Assembly (NCBI GenBank): GCA_023411815.1
Contig: JAEYOJ010000085.1
Coordinates: forward strand, 1-64,000
From: Pseudomonadota bacterium
Lineage (GTDB): Bacteria > Desulfobacterota > Desulfovibrionia > Desulfovibrionales > Desulfovibrionaceae
Length of the DNA stretch: 64,000 nucleotides
Direction: 5' to 3'
Shown: positions 7,438 to 15,419 of the stretch, in pieces
Position numbering within the stretch: position 1 is the first letter of the stretch
Layout: each line of letters starts with the position of its first letter
The notes under the pieces: generated by a model
The model's database searches: none
What the model saw: the letters and a program-made list of their open reading frames with translations, nothing else
Told to the model about the DNA's origin: nothing
Position numbers and translations under genes: made by a program

Positions 7438-8064
7438 TCAGGCCGGAATGTCGCCGGTCTTTTCAGACTTGCCTTTCTGGTCTGGTTGCTTGGGCATAAA
7501 GTCGGACAAGGTAAGCAGCTTTTCGCCGCAATCCTCATTGCGAGCGATGAAGGCCTTGATGTGGTTGAAGGGCCAGATGCGCTTCTTGTTCAACCCGAAG
7601 ATGATGCGGGCCGGGACATAAAGGCAGATGAACACGCTGTGGTAGCGCAGTTCGAAGCCCCACACAGGCAGGGCCAGAGCTCCGAATCGCGTGTTCATCC
7701 AGGCCATGGCGAAGAAGGCTGGCCAAAGTGAGGAGGCGAACAGGGTGAAGCCGGAGAAGAGATTTCGGCCGAAGTACTCGTTGGCCATCTTGTTGCAGGC
7801 AGAATAGCTGGGTTTGTCCTTTTGGACGAGAGCCCGAACGCTCAGGTTGTTGTGCATGACCATTTCTCTCCGCAACTCCGCGAAATGGCGGCGGTTGATC
7901 CAGTAAATTCCCGCCATTGTCAGTTCTCCAACGACCGTGGAGGCCAGGACCAGCACGAGGGTACCGGCGAAGAAAGCCAGCAGGGAGCCGCCACCCATGG
8001 CCAGCATGGCCTTGTAAGGCAATATGAGCAGCGGGTCGGCGAAGCCGGTGACTGATTCGAACAT
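7438..8064 (-). CDS. Multi-pass membrane protein of unknown function
   Basis: 208 aa, starting at MFESV (GAGGA lies upstream; the longer in-frame start lacks a good ribosome site). A hydrophobic helix at about 20-50 is followed by a charged ~50-residue segment (I-N-R-R-H-F-A-E-L-R-R-E-M), two or three further helices (about 100-155) and a hydrophilic Lys-rich tail. One helix, a charged hairpin and two helices recall the EMC3/TMCO1 (DUF106) branch of the Oxa1 superfamily, but I cannot confirm that by eye. It lies downstream of the TauE/SafE gene behind a strong terminator, so it is either a separate unit or a read-through partner of that exporter. Confidence 0.65.
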   Translation of the reverse strand: MFESVTGFADPLLILPYKAMLAMGGGSLLAFFAGTLVLVLASTVVGELTMAGIYWINRRHFAELRREMVMHNNLSVRALVQKDKPSYSACNKMANEYFGRNLFSGFTLFASSLWPAFFAMAWMNTRFGALALPVWGFELRYHSVFICLYVPARIIFGLNKKRIWPFNHIKAFIARNEDCGEKLLTLSDFMPKQPDQKGKSEKTGDIPA

Positions 8065-8104
8065 CGGCGTTTCGTCCTCTGTTTTTAGCAAATGGTAAGG
8101 TTTG

Positions 8105-8144
8105 GAAAGAAAAGGGGCAAGGCTCGAAAGTCGAGCCTTGCCCC
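8105..8144 (-). terminator. Strong intrinsic terminator after the TauE/SafE gene
   Basis: A perfect 14-bp stem, GGGGCAAGGCTCGA (8114-8127) with TCGAGCCTTGCCCC (8131-8144) and a 3-nt loop, is followed on the minus strand by TTTTCTTT. It terminates or attenuates transcription between the exporter and the membrane gene at 8064. Confidence 0.85.
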
Positions 8145-8167
8145 AAATGGTTACAACGTTCCAAGGC

Positions 8168-9313
8168 TTAAGGAATGATCTTCAGGAAGCCGATGTCGAA
8201 GCCGCGGCCGATGTAACGAAGGCCAACGTAGAAGGCCAGGATAATGAACAGGATCTTGAGCCAGCGGTCAGGGATGTACTTGGAGGTTTTGGGACCGATC
8301 ACGGAGCCGATGACGATGCCGATGATCTCGACGCCCACCAGACCCCAGTCCACAAGGGCGCCCTGGGTGATATAGGTGATGATTGAAGTGATCATGCCGA
8401 TCAGCACTGCAAGGGCCGATGTGCCGGCGACCAGATACATGGGCAGGCCGGCCACGGAAGTCAGGAAGGGCACGAGCAGGAAGCCGCCGCCCACACCGAG
8501 GAAAGCCGCTACAGATGCGATGACGAAGCCGCCCAAGATAGGAATGATCGGGTTGAAGGAGAATTCGACACCGAAGAAGGTGAATACGACCTTGGACGGC
8601 GAAAAGCTGACTACGCGCACGCCTTGGGAGGCCAAATCGACCTTACCGCCTTCCTTCTGCTGCTTCACGCTGTCCTGGAAGGCCTTGGCGGCTGCCTTGG
8701 CCTTCTTCTGGCTGGCTGAGCCGGCCGGAGTGGTCTGGTAGAAGAGGAATACGCCCAGCGCAAGGACGAACACGCCGAACCAGCCCTGGTATTGGGAGAA
8801 GCTCACCTTGCCCGCGGTCAGGAACGGGACAAGCCAGGAGCCCAAGATGGAGCCGATGGCCAGGGCCACGCCCAGAGGCAGCACAAGGCGACCCATCTTG
8901 TAATAGTTGAAGGATGTGATCAGCGCCGAGGTACCAACTAGGAACTGGTTGGATACGCGGATGGAATCCGTGATCATCTTGTTGAGCGTGGCGTCCTTTC
9001 CAAAGCTCTTGCCATAGTTGCCCAAGCCAAAAACCGTGATGTGGCCCACGCCGGCCATGACGCCGCCAAAGGCGCCGACGGTGGAGAAGATCCAGCCGAC
9101 CCAGATCGCCCAAGCAAAGGCCAGGATGAGGTTCACATTGGGGGCGCCAGGGATGCCCAGATAGCCGGTCTCTGCCGCGGGATCTACCTTGCCCGCTGCA
9201 ATTCCTTCCTGGATGGCGTTAGCCAGCTTGTCGGCCCAGGCAGGTTGGGCAACCATCACTGCCGCCACGAGCACAAGCGCCGCGATGAGAAATGCATGCC
9301 TACCGATTCTCAC
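8168..9313 (-). CDS. TauE/SafE (TSUP) family exporter
   Basis: 381 aa from GTG 9313, preceded by AAGGAGGAAGGAG; the longer upstream frame is rejected. A hydrophobic signal or first helix (about 5-28, ending A-W-A) is followed by a ~40-residue segment. Two TSUP halves then follow, each with a glycine-rich first helix: G-W-I-F-S-T-V-G-A-F-G-G in half 1 and F-L-G-V-G-G-G-F in half 2. A hydrophilic Lys-rich loop of ~40 residues separates them. TSUP proteins move small anions such as sulfite, sulfonates or sulfoacetate across the inner membrane. The extra N-terminal part and long loop make it larger than the usual 250-300 aa. In a sulfate reducer a sulfur-anion substrate is plausible, but this is inference. 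Confidence 0.85.
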   Translation of the reverse strand: MRIGRHAFLIAALVLVAAVMVAQPAWADKLANAIQEGIAAGKVDPAAETGYLGIPGAPNVNLILAFAWAIWVGWIFSTVGAFGGVMAGVGHITVFGLGNYGKSFGKDATLNKMITDSIRVSNQFLVGTSALITSFNYYKMGRLVLPLGVALAIGSILGSWLVPFLTAGKVSFSQYQGWFGVFVLALGVFLFYQTTPAGSASQKKAKAAAKAFQDSVKQQKEGGKVDLASQGVRVVSFSPSKVVFTFFGVEFSFNPIIPILGGFVIASVAAFLGVGGGFLLVPFLTSVAGLPMYLVAGTSALAVLIGMITSIITYITQGALVDWGLVGVEIIGIVIGSVIGPKTSKYIPDRWLKILFIILAFYVGLRYIGRGFDIGFLKIIP

Positions 9314-9538
9314 GACTCCTTCCTCCTTGATCTGAATCCAGTTCAACAGCGTATTCAAAGCAGACCGTTCAGTTACGGCCTTGCCTCCGCCGCCGGGCCC
9401 GTAAAGCCGCAGCGGCGGAGGTCTGCTATGGTCGGTACAGCTATCAAGGATGCAGGCCGTCAATCGCTTCGTCGGCCCTGTGCTTCAGACGGGCTGCGCA
9501 GCGGTTTATATGGCGGCCAGGGCTTTACGCCCCGCGTA

Positions 9539-10039
9539 TCAACGCTCCAGCATTTTCAGGCCGATGGCCTTGCGGGTCTTCTCGCTTTCGGTGTTGGGCT
9601 CCACGAACTCCAGCGCCCGGGCCGTGCAGGCCGTGACGCAGGCCGGCTTGAGGCCCTGGTCGAGCCTGTCGCGGCAGAAGTCGCACTTGATGGCCCGGCC
9701 GGAAGTCTCGTCCCATTGGGGGATCTTCCACGGGCAGGACACGATGCAGGCCTTGCAGCCGACGCACAGCTCGGCGTTGACGTACACGATGCCGTCCTTC
9801 TCGCGTCTGGCCATGGCCCCGGTGGGGCAGGCCGCCACGCACCATGGCTGCTCGCAATGGAAGCAGGGCATGAACAGGTTGAGGATCTTGGGGTTTTCCC
9901 CTTCCTTGACGGGGTTGGTGGAAACGAGGATGCCAAGCTTGGCGCCCTTGGGAACACGGTTCTTGGCTTTACAGTGCACTTCGCAAGCCTTGCAGGATAT
10001 GCAACGGGCCTGGTTCGTGCGGATATAGTACATGCTCAT
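9539..10039 (-). CDS. Four-cluster ferredoxin-type electron transfer subunit
   Basis: 166 aa, cytoplasmic (no signal peptide). Sixteen cysteines form four 4Fe-4S sites: C13/16/19/23, C59/62/67/71, C92/95/98/102 and C119/122/134/138. This is the pattern of the beta subunits of DMSO-reductase-family enzymes (HycB, CooF and PhsB types). AGGAGG precedes the ATG. The gene is the last of the minus-strand block, 163 bp behind nuoN. A molybdopterin catalytic subunit without its own FeS partner lies on the other side of the nuo operon (22438-24516), so the two may pair. It might equally feed electrons into the nuo complex, which has no NADH module. Confidence 0.85.
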   Translation of the reverse strand: MSMYYIRTNQARCISCKACEVHCKAKNRVPKGAKLGILVSTNPVKEGENPKILNLFMPCFHCEQPWCVAACPTGAMARREKDGIVYVNAELCVGCKACIVSCPWKIPQWDETSGRAIKCDFCRDRLDQGLKPACVTACTARALEFVEPNTESEKTRKAIGLKMLER

Positions 10040-10202
10040 GACAAAACCTCCTGCCTTATAGCCAGGGACGTACCCTCAATTGCGATTATGGAACCAAAAT
10101 TAGATAAAGCATTACGTAATCCCGCCGAGTCCGTCAAAGAAATCGGAGGTAATTCCTTTTTTCACATTGAGGCCGAGATAGTTCATTAAAGCGCAAGGAC
10201 CA

Positions 10203-11675
10203 TCATGGCATCAATTGCTGCCCTGCTGCTGCGGCCAGGTTGAACATCGGGCCGGGCAGCATGCCCAGGGCCAATACTGCGGCGGCAAGCACCAGACCGA
10301 AGACATTGGCCCAGGCGGTGGGCCTGGCGGGCAGCGCGAGGCCGCCTTGGGTATCGGCGGACGCATCAGGTTCAGCGGTGTAGGCGTAGCGCACGAGGTT
10401 CAGGTAGTAGAAGATGGAGATGGCCGTGTTCACCGCGGCGACGATCACAAGCCAGTCGAAGCCCCGTCCCCAGGCCGCCGAGAGCAGGAACAGCTTGCCC
10501 GTGAAGCCGGCCGTCGGCGGCAGGCCCACCAGGGCGAAGGCGGCCACGGCCAGCACGAAGGCCAATACGGGCGCCCGGCGGTGCATGCCGGTCAGGTCGT
10601 CCAGAACCAGGTTGCGGCCGCTGGGCGAGGTGCGGCAAACGACCCAGAAGATAGTAAGGTTCATCACGAGGTAGACAAGGGCGTAAAAGGAAGCGGCGGC
10701 AAAACCTTCGGAGGTGCCCGCCACGAGGCCGAGCATGATGTAGCCAGCATGGGCCACGCTGGAGAAGCCGAGCAGCCGCTTGATGTCCTTCTGGGCCAGG
10801 GCCATGAGGTTGCCGAGCGTCATGGACAGCGCGCCGAGCACGGCCAGCACCGAGGCCACTTCCTGCCCTGGTCCGAGCAGCGCGGCCAGGCGCACGAGTA
10901 CGACCACCGCGCCCAGCTTGGGCAGCGTGGCGATGTAGGCAGCGGTCTCGTTGCTCGCGCCGTCATACACGTCCGGGGCCCAGAAGTGGAACGGGAAAAG
11001 GGCCAGCTTGTAGAAGAAGCCGATGGCGAAGAGGATCAGGCCCAGGGCCGCCAGGGGAGCACCGGCGAAACCGAAATCTCGGCCGACGAGGGCGGTGATG
11101 TACGTCGTCTGGTGCGCGGCAAGGATGTAGGCCAGGCCGAACAGGGCCAGGGCCGTGGCCACGGCTCCGAACATGATGTACTTGATGCCCGCTTCGGCCG
11201 ACTCGGGCTTTTCCGCGCGCAGGGGCACAAGGGCGTAGAGGCTGAAGGAGGATATTTCCAGCGAGATGATGATGGTGATGAGCTCGACGCTGGAGGCCAG
11301 CAGCATGAGGCCGAAGGCGCTCAGGGCCAGGAACAGGTAGTAGTCCGAGCGCTTGTCCGTGGCCAGTTCGGGCGTGCCGCCGGCGGATGCGTTGTGCGTG
11401 GCGATGGCCAGGCCCACGGACACGATCAGCTTGAAGAATTGCGACAGGGCGTCGATCTGGTACGCCCCGTAGAACATGAGCCCGGACAGGCCCAGCGTGG
11501 CGGCCGAGGCCACGGCCGAGGCCACGGCGGCGTACGCCAGCCAGCCGCCTTCGAGGGTTCCCGTACCGACACCGGGACCGGCAGTCTTCCGCGACTGAAG
11601 GGTTTGCACGAACAAGGCCAGCAAGGCCAGGCCGAGCACCAGTTCCGGGGCGATGAGATCTAGTCTCAGGTTCAC
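10203..11675 (-). CDS. nuoN: NuoN-type complex I antiporter-like subunit
   Basis: 490 aa with about 14 predicted membrane helices. The pumping residues expected in this family are visible: a Glu in T-I-I-I-S-L-E-I-S-S, a Lys in G-F-F-Y-K-L-A-L-F-P-F-H-F-W and the second-half Lys in A-Q-K-D-I-K-R-L-L. It starts at GTG 11675 with AAGGAG upstream. It is the distal membrane-arm gene of the nuo operon, 50 bp after nuoM. In complex I this subunit sits next to NuoK and contributes to proton translocation. Confidence 0.93.
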   Translation of the reverse strand: MNLRLDLIAPELVLGLALLALFVQTLQSRKTAGPGVGTGTLEGGWLAYAAVASAVASAATLGLSGLMFYGAYQIDALSQFFKLIVSVGLAIATHNASAGGTPELATDKRSDYYLFLALSAFGLMLLASSVELITIIISLEISSFSLYALVPLRAEKPESAEAGIKYIMFGAVATALALFGLAYILAAHQTTYITALVGRDFGFAGAPLAALGLILFAIGFFYKLALFPFHFWAPDVYDGASNETAAYIATLPKLGAVVVLVRLAALLGPGQEVASVLAVLGALSMTLGNLMALAQKDIKRLLGFSSVAHAGYIMLGLVAGTSEGFAAASFYALVYLVMNLTIFWVVCRTSPSGRNLVLDDLTGMHRRAPVLAFVLAVAAFALVGLPPTAGFTGKLFLLSAAWGRGFDWLVIVAAVNTAISIFYYLNLVRYAYTAEPDASADTQGGLALPARPTAWANVFGLVLAAAVLALGMLPGPMFNLAAAAGQQLMP

Positions 11676-11725
11676 CGTGCGTTCTCCTTAGTTCTCGGGA
11701 TCGCGACGTGCCGTGTCATGCGGGT

Positions 11726-13297
11726 CTATTCGGCTCGCGGCGCATCCGCCGCGTCGGCCTTGTCAATTTCGGCGACAGCCAACTCCAGGGGCAGCGGTCG
11801 GTCGGTCTGCTCCGCCTGGGCCGCGGCCGCTTGGTTTTTGGCCTGGAAATCGGCCAGCAGCCGCTCGATGGCCGGATCGATGGTGCGCAGGACCATGCCC
11901 GGCGCGACGCCCAGCCAGATGGTCAGCACCGCCAGGGGCGCGAGATAGACCCACTCGCGGGAGTTCAGGTCCCGCCAGCCCTTGCCCTTGGGCGAGGCCG
12001 GCCCGCCCCAGGCCATGCGCAGGGACAGGCGCAGCATGTAGGCCGCGGCGAGCATGGCGCCAGGGACCACCAGGGCGCCCACCAGCCAGCTGTGCTGGAA
12101 GGCACCGGTCATGACCGCGGCCTCGCCCACGAAGCTGTTCAGGCCTGGGAAGCCGAAGCTGGACAGGGCGAACAGGCCCCAGAAGCCCATGTAGGCGGGC
12201 AGGAATTTGCCCAGGCCCTGGTTGGCCGATATTTCGCGGCTGTGGCTGCGTTCGTAGATGAGTCCGATCATCATGAACAGCGCGCCGGTGACGATGCCGT
12301 GGTTGAGCATGACCAGCAGCGTGCCTTCCACGCCGCGCAGGTTGAACAGGAAGATGCCCAGCATGGCGAAGCCCATGTGGCCCACGGACGAGTAGGCGAT
12401 GAGCTTCTTGATGTCGTTCTGGCCCAGGGCCACGAAGCCGCCGTAGATGATGGAGGCGATGGCGAAGGCTATCATGACCGGCGCGAAGTAGGCGCTGGCC
12501 TCGGGCGTCAGGGGCAGGCAGAAGCGCAGGAAGCCGTAGGTGCCCATCTTGAGCAGCACCGAGGCCAGGATGACCGAGCCGGCCGATGGGGCCTGCACGT
12601 GGGCCGCGGGCAGCCAGGTGTGGAACGGGAACATGGGCACCTTGATGGCGAAGGCCAGGGCCATGGCCAGGAAGGCCCAGAACTGGAAGCGGAAGGAGTA
12701 GCTTTGCTCCATGAGTTCCGGGATGCTGAAGGTTCCGCCCGCGCGGAAGAAGGCCACCATGGCCACCAGCAGCAGCGTGGAGCCGGCCAGGGTGTACAGG
12801 AAGAACTTGATGGATGCGTAGCGCCGCTCCGGGCCGCCCCAGACCGCGATGAGCAGGTACATGGGGACGAGCATGGCCTCCCAGAAGACGTAGAACAGCA
12901 CGAAGTCCAGGGCGCAGAACACGCCTATGCAGGCCCCGGTCATGAGCAGCAGGCAGATGTGGAATTCCTTGATGCGCTTGCCGATGTAGGTCCAGGAACA
13001 GAGCACGCACAGGGGCAGGATGCCCACCGTGAGCAGGACCATGAGCAGGCTGATGCCGTCCACGCCCAGGTAGTAGGACAAGCCCCACTGCGGCACCCAG
13101 GACAGGCGCTCCGTGAACTGGAAGCCCTGGGCCGGGTCGAAGGCGAACAGCGGCAGGGCCAGCAGCACCTCGGCTCCGGATGCGGCCAGGGTGATGACCC
13201 GCACCATGTCCTCGCTGCGTACGAAGACCAGCACGAGGCACATGATGAGCGGGAAGAATATCAAGCTCGAAAGGACCGGGTAGCCAGCTTCGATCAT
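11726..13297 (-). CDS. nuoM: NuoM-type complex I antiporter-like subunit
   Basis: 523 aa from ATG 13297 (GAGGAG upstream; the longer frame runs into the neighbouring gene out of phase). Family residues are present: Glu in L-F-Y-V-F-W-E-A-M, Lys in A-F-A-I-K-V-P-M-F-P-F-H-T-W-L-P and Lys in Q-N-D-I-K-K-L-I-A-Y-S-S-V. It is a membrane-embedded proton-translocating subunit of complex I. A 26-bp gap separates it from the MrpD-like gene upstream. Confidence 0.93.
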   Translation of the reverse strand: MIEAGYPVLSSLIFFPLIMCLVLVFVRSEDMVRVITLAASGAEVLLALPLFAFDPAQGFQFTERLSWVPQWGLSYYLGVDGISLLMVLLTVGILPLCVLCSWTYIGKRIKEFHICLLLMTGACIGVFCALDFVLFYVFWEAMLVPMYLLIAVWGGPERRYASIKFFLYTLAGSTLLLVAMVAFFRAGGTFSIPELMEQSYSFRFQFWAFLAMALAFAIKVPMFPFHTWLPAAHVQAPSAGSVILASVLLKMGTYGFLRFCLPLTPEASAYFAPVMIAFAIASIIYGGFVALGQNDIKKLIAYSSVGHMGFAMLGIFLFNLRGVEGTLLVMLNHGIVTGALFMMIGLIYERSHSREISANQGLGKFLPAYMGFWGLFALSSFGFPGLNSFVGEAAVMTGAFQHSWLVGALVVPGAMLAAAYMLRLSLRMAWGGPASPKGKGWRDLNSREWVYLAPLAVLTIWLGVAPGMVLRTIDPAIERLLADFQAKNQAAAAQAEQTDRPLPLELAVAEIDKADAADAPRAE

Positions 13298-13323
13298 TGC
13301 CGTCTCGCTCCTCGTGTTTGCGC

Positions 13324-15162
13324 CTAGCTCAGCATCCAGACCAGGATCATGGCCGCGCCGGCGATGGCCGCCGCGCCGGCCAGGTAGTCCTGCAGCCTGC
13401 CGGACTGCATGCGCGCCGCCGCAAGGCCCAGCGCGCGGGTGGTGTAGGCCGCGCCGTCCACCACCGTGTCGATGCCCTTGCGGTCGAAGACGGACGCGCC
13501 CTTGGCCCCGCCCATGAGCCCGCGCAGGCCCAGCACCCGCCACACCTCGCTCCACAGGGAGTCGAAGAAGGCCGCGGGCCTGCTGACCAGCGCGACGAAG
13601 CCCCGGCCGATGAGCATGTACAGGAATTCGAAATCAACGTTGCGCTGGGCGTGCGGCTTGAGGACCTTGCGCATGAGCATGAAGCCCAGGCCCGTGAAGC
13701 CCAGCAGGAGCAAGGTCTGCAGTACGTGCCAGGGCGTCCAGGGCACGTAATCCACGGGCTGGAAGGGCAGGAAGACGTAGAGCAGTTGCGGGAACACGCC
13801 CTGCAGGATGCACAGGGCCGAGGCCAGGCCCATGGCCAGGTACATGTTGCCCGGTATTGGCTTCAGCTCGCCCACGGTGTTCTCGGGCTTGCCGCCCCAG
13901 AAGGCGAAGTAGGGCAGCTTGAGGCCCACGGACAGGAACGTGCCGACGGCCGCGACCTCCAGCAGGATGCCCAGGATGACGTGATGGTCCTCGAAGGCTC
14001 CGGCGATGGTCATGGTCTTGGACACGAAGCCGTTGAAGATCGGCATGCCCGAGATGGACAGGCCAGCGACCATGTAGGCCAGCATGACCAGCGGCAGCCG
14101 CCCGGCCAGGCCGCCGAGCTTTTCCAGGCTTGCCGTGCCCGCGGAGTGCAGGATCGCGCCCACGCTCATGAACAGCAGGCCCTTGTACAGGATGTGCGCG
14201 TAGGCGTGGGCCGTGGCGCCGTTGATGGTCAGGGCCGTGCCGATGCCGATGCCGGCCACCATGTAACCGACCTGCGACATGATGTGGTAGGACAGGATGC
14301 GCCGGGCGTTGTTCTCCATGGAGGCGTACAGCACGCCGTACAGAGCCATGGCCGTGCCCATGTAGGCCAGGAAGTCCCAGCCCGCGAATCCGCGCGCGAG
14401 CACGTACACAGCGGTCTTGGTGGTGAAGGCGCTCATGAACACCGCGCCGGTGATGGTCGCCTCGGGATAGGCGTCGGGCAGCCAGGCGTGCAGGGCCACG
14501 AAGGCCGCGTTGACGCCGAAGCCGAGCATGATCAGCCAGTCGTAGTAGCGCGCGGCCTCCAGGCCCACGTGCACGAAGTCGAAGTGGCCGACGGCCTGAT
14601 AGCGCAGGAGCACGCCGCCCAGCAGCAGCAGGCCGCCCAGGGTGTGCACCAGGAAGTAGCGCAGGCCAGCGCCGGGGGCGCGGCCGTTGTCGCGCGCGTT
14701 GAGCCAGATGAGCATGGTCGAGGCGATGCTCATGATTTCCCAGAAGACGAACAGGCTCAGGTAGTCGGCGCAAAAGACGCAGCCGAAGGCGCCGCCGACG
14801 TAAAAGCAGGCGGCCACGTGCAGCCGCCTGTCGCGCACGTGGAAGGCGTAGATGAAGCCGATGAGGGCCTGGATGGCGAAGACGTTGGCGAAGATGAGCG
14901 ACAGCCGGTCCAGGCGGCCGAGCTGGAGATCCAGGCCGAGATACTGGAAACCGCCGTAATTGCCGGGCTCGTAGGAGAACACGGCGAAGATGGCCAGCGC
15001 GGCGGGCAGGGGCAGCAGCCAGCGCCACCAGGGGCTCGCGTCTCCGTCTCCCCGGAAGCCGGGGATGGCGCCTTGGCGCGGGCCGGGCAGGAACGGCAGC
15101 AGCAGGCCCAGGACGAAGAAGCCGATGGCCGGATGGAGGAAGAAGCTACTTGTCTCGGTCAT
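13324..15162 (-). CDS. MrpD/NuoL-type proton-translocating membrane subunit (second extra antiporter)
   Basis: 612 aa, multi-pass. It has the proton-conducting transporter core: Glu142 in F-V-F-W-E-I-M, H-A-W-L-P-D-A-Y, and a Lys in F-T-T-K-T-A-V-Y (249). At the position where most homologues carry the first-half broken-helix Lys there is Asn218 (G-F-G-V-N-A-A). The C-terminal ~100 residues add a further hydrophobic extension, but I see no lateral-helix sequence as in E. coli NuoL. It overlaps the small membrane gene by 17 bp, and its ribosome site (GAGGAC) lies inside that gene, so the two are translationally coupled. It probably replaces or supplements NuoL. Confidence 0.85.
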   Translation of the reverse strand: MTETSSFFLHPAIGFFVLGLLLPFLPGPRQGAIPGFRGDGDASPWWRWLLPLPAALAIFAVFSYEPGNYGGFQYLGLDLQLGRLDRLSLIFANVFAIQALIGFIYAFHVRDRRLHVAACFYVGGAFGCVFCADYLSLFVFWEIMSIASTMLIWLNARDNGRAPGAGLRYFLVHTLGGLLLLGGVLLRYQAVGHFDFVHVGLEAARYYDWLIMLGFGVNAAFVALHAWLPDAYPEATITGAVFMSAFTTKTAVYVLARGFAGWDFLAYMGTAMALYGVLYASMENNARRILSYHIMSQVGYMVAGIGIGTALTINGATAHAYAHILYKGLLFMSVGAILHSAGTASLEKLGGLAGRLPLVMLAYMVAGLSISGMPIFNGFVSKTMTIAGAFEDHHVILGILLEVAAVGTFLSVGLKLPYFAFWGGKPENTVGELKPIPGNMYLAMGLASALCILQGVFPQLLYVFLPFQPVDYVPWTPWHVLQTLLLLGFTGLGFMLMRKVLKPHAQRNVDFEFLYMLIGRGFVALVSRPAAFFDSLWSEVWRVLGLRGLMGGAKGASVFDRKGIDTVVDGAAYTTRALGLAAARMQSGRLQDYLAGAAAIAGAAMILVWMLS

Positions 15163-15409
15163 AGATGTCCTCGGAGAAGCCGATGAGCTGGGCGACGATG
15201 CCCTTCATGAGCGCGGCCATGGCCACGGCCAGCACCAGGCCGAAGACCGCCCAGAAACCCGGCAGGGCCTCGGCGCCGACGTGCGGGTGATGCGGCCGGA
15301 GAAAGACGTTCAGCGCCACGAGCAGGGCCAGGATGGCGAAGAACAGCCATTTGAACAGGCGGGTCTTGCCTCGCAGGCCGCTGATGAATGCTCCAAGCGT
15401 GTCGCGCAT
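15146..15409 (-). CDS. Small two-helix membrane protein within the nuo operon
   Basis: 87 aa. Two hydrophobic helices (about 18-37 and 51-75) surround a short polar loop with R-P-H-H-P-H-V, and the C-terminus is charged (S-E-D-I-Y-D-R-D-K). TGAGGAGGC precedes the ATG. It is sandwiched between two MrpD-like antiporter genes and overlaps the downstream one by 17 bp. I do not know a named family; its size and place suggest an accessory subunit of the extended membrane arm, perhaps analogous to the small subunits of Mrp or membrane-bound hydrogenase complexes. Confidence 0.7.
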   Translation of the reverse strand: MRDTLGAFISGLRGKTRLFKWLFFAILALLVALNVFLRPHHPHVGAEALPGFWAVFGLVLAVAMAALMKGIVAQLIGFSEDIYDRDK

Positions 15410-15419
15410 GCTTGCCTCC

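Noticed and set aside
10215..11663. 482-codon plus-strand open frame antisense to nuoN
   Set aside because: Gln/His/Gly/Glu-rich composition typical of the antisense of hydrophobic GC-rich genes; nuoN on the other strand is unmistakable.
13297..15186. 629-codon plus-strand open frame antisense to the 612-aa MrpD-like gene
   Set aside because: Same antisense composition artefact and no ribosome site; the membrane protein on the minus strand has conserved family motifs.
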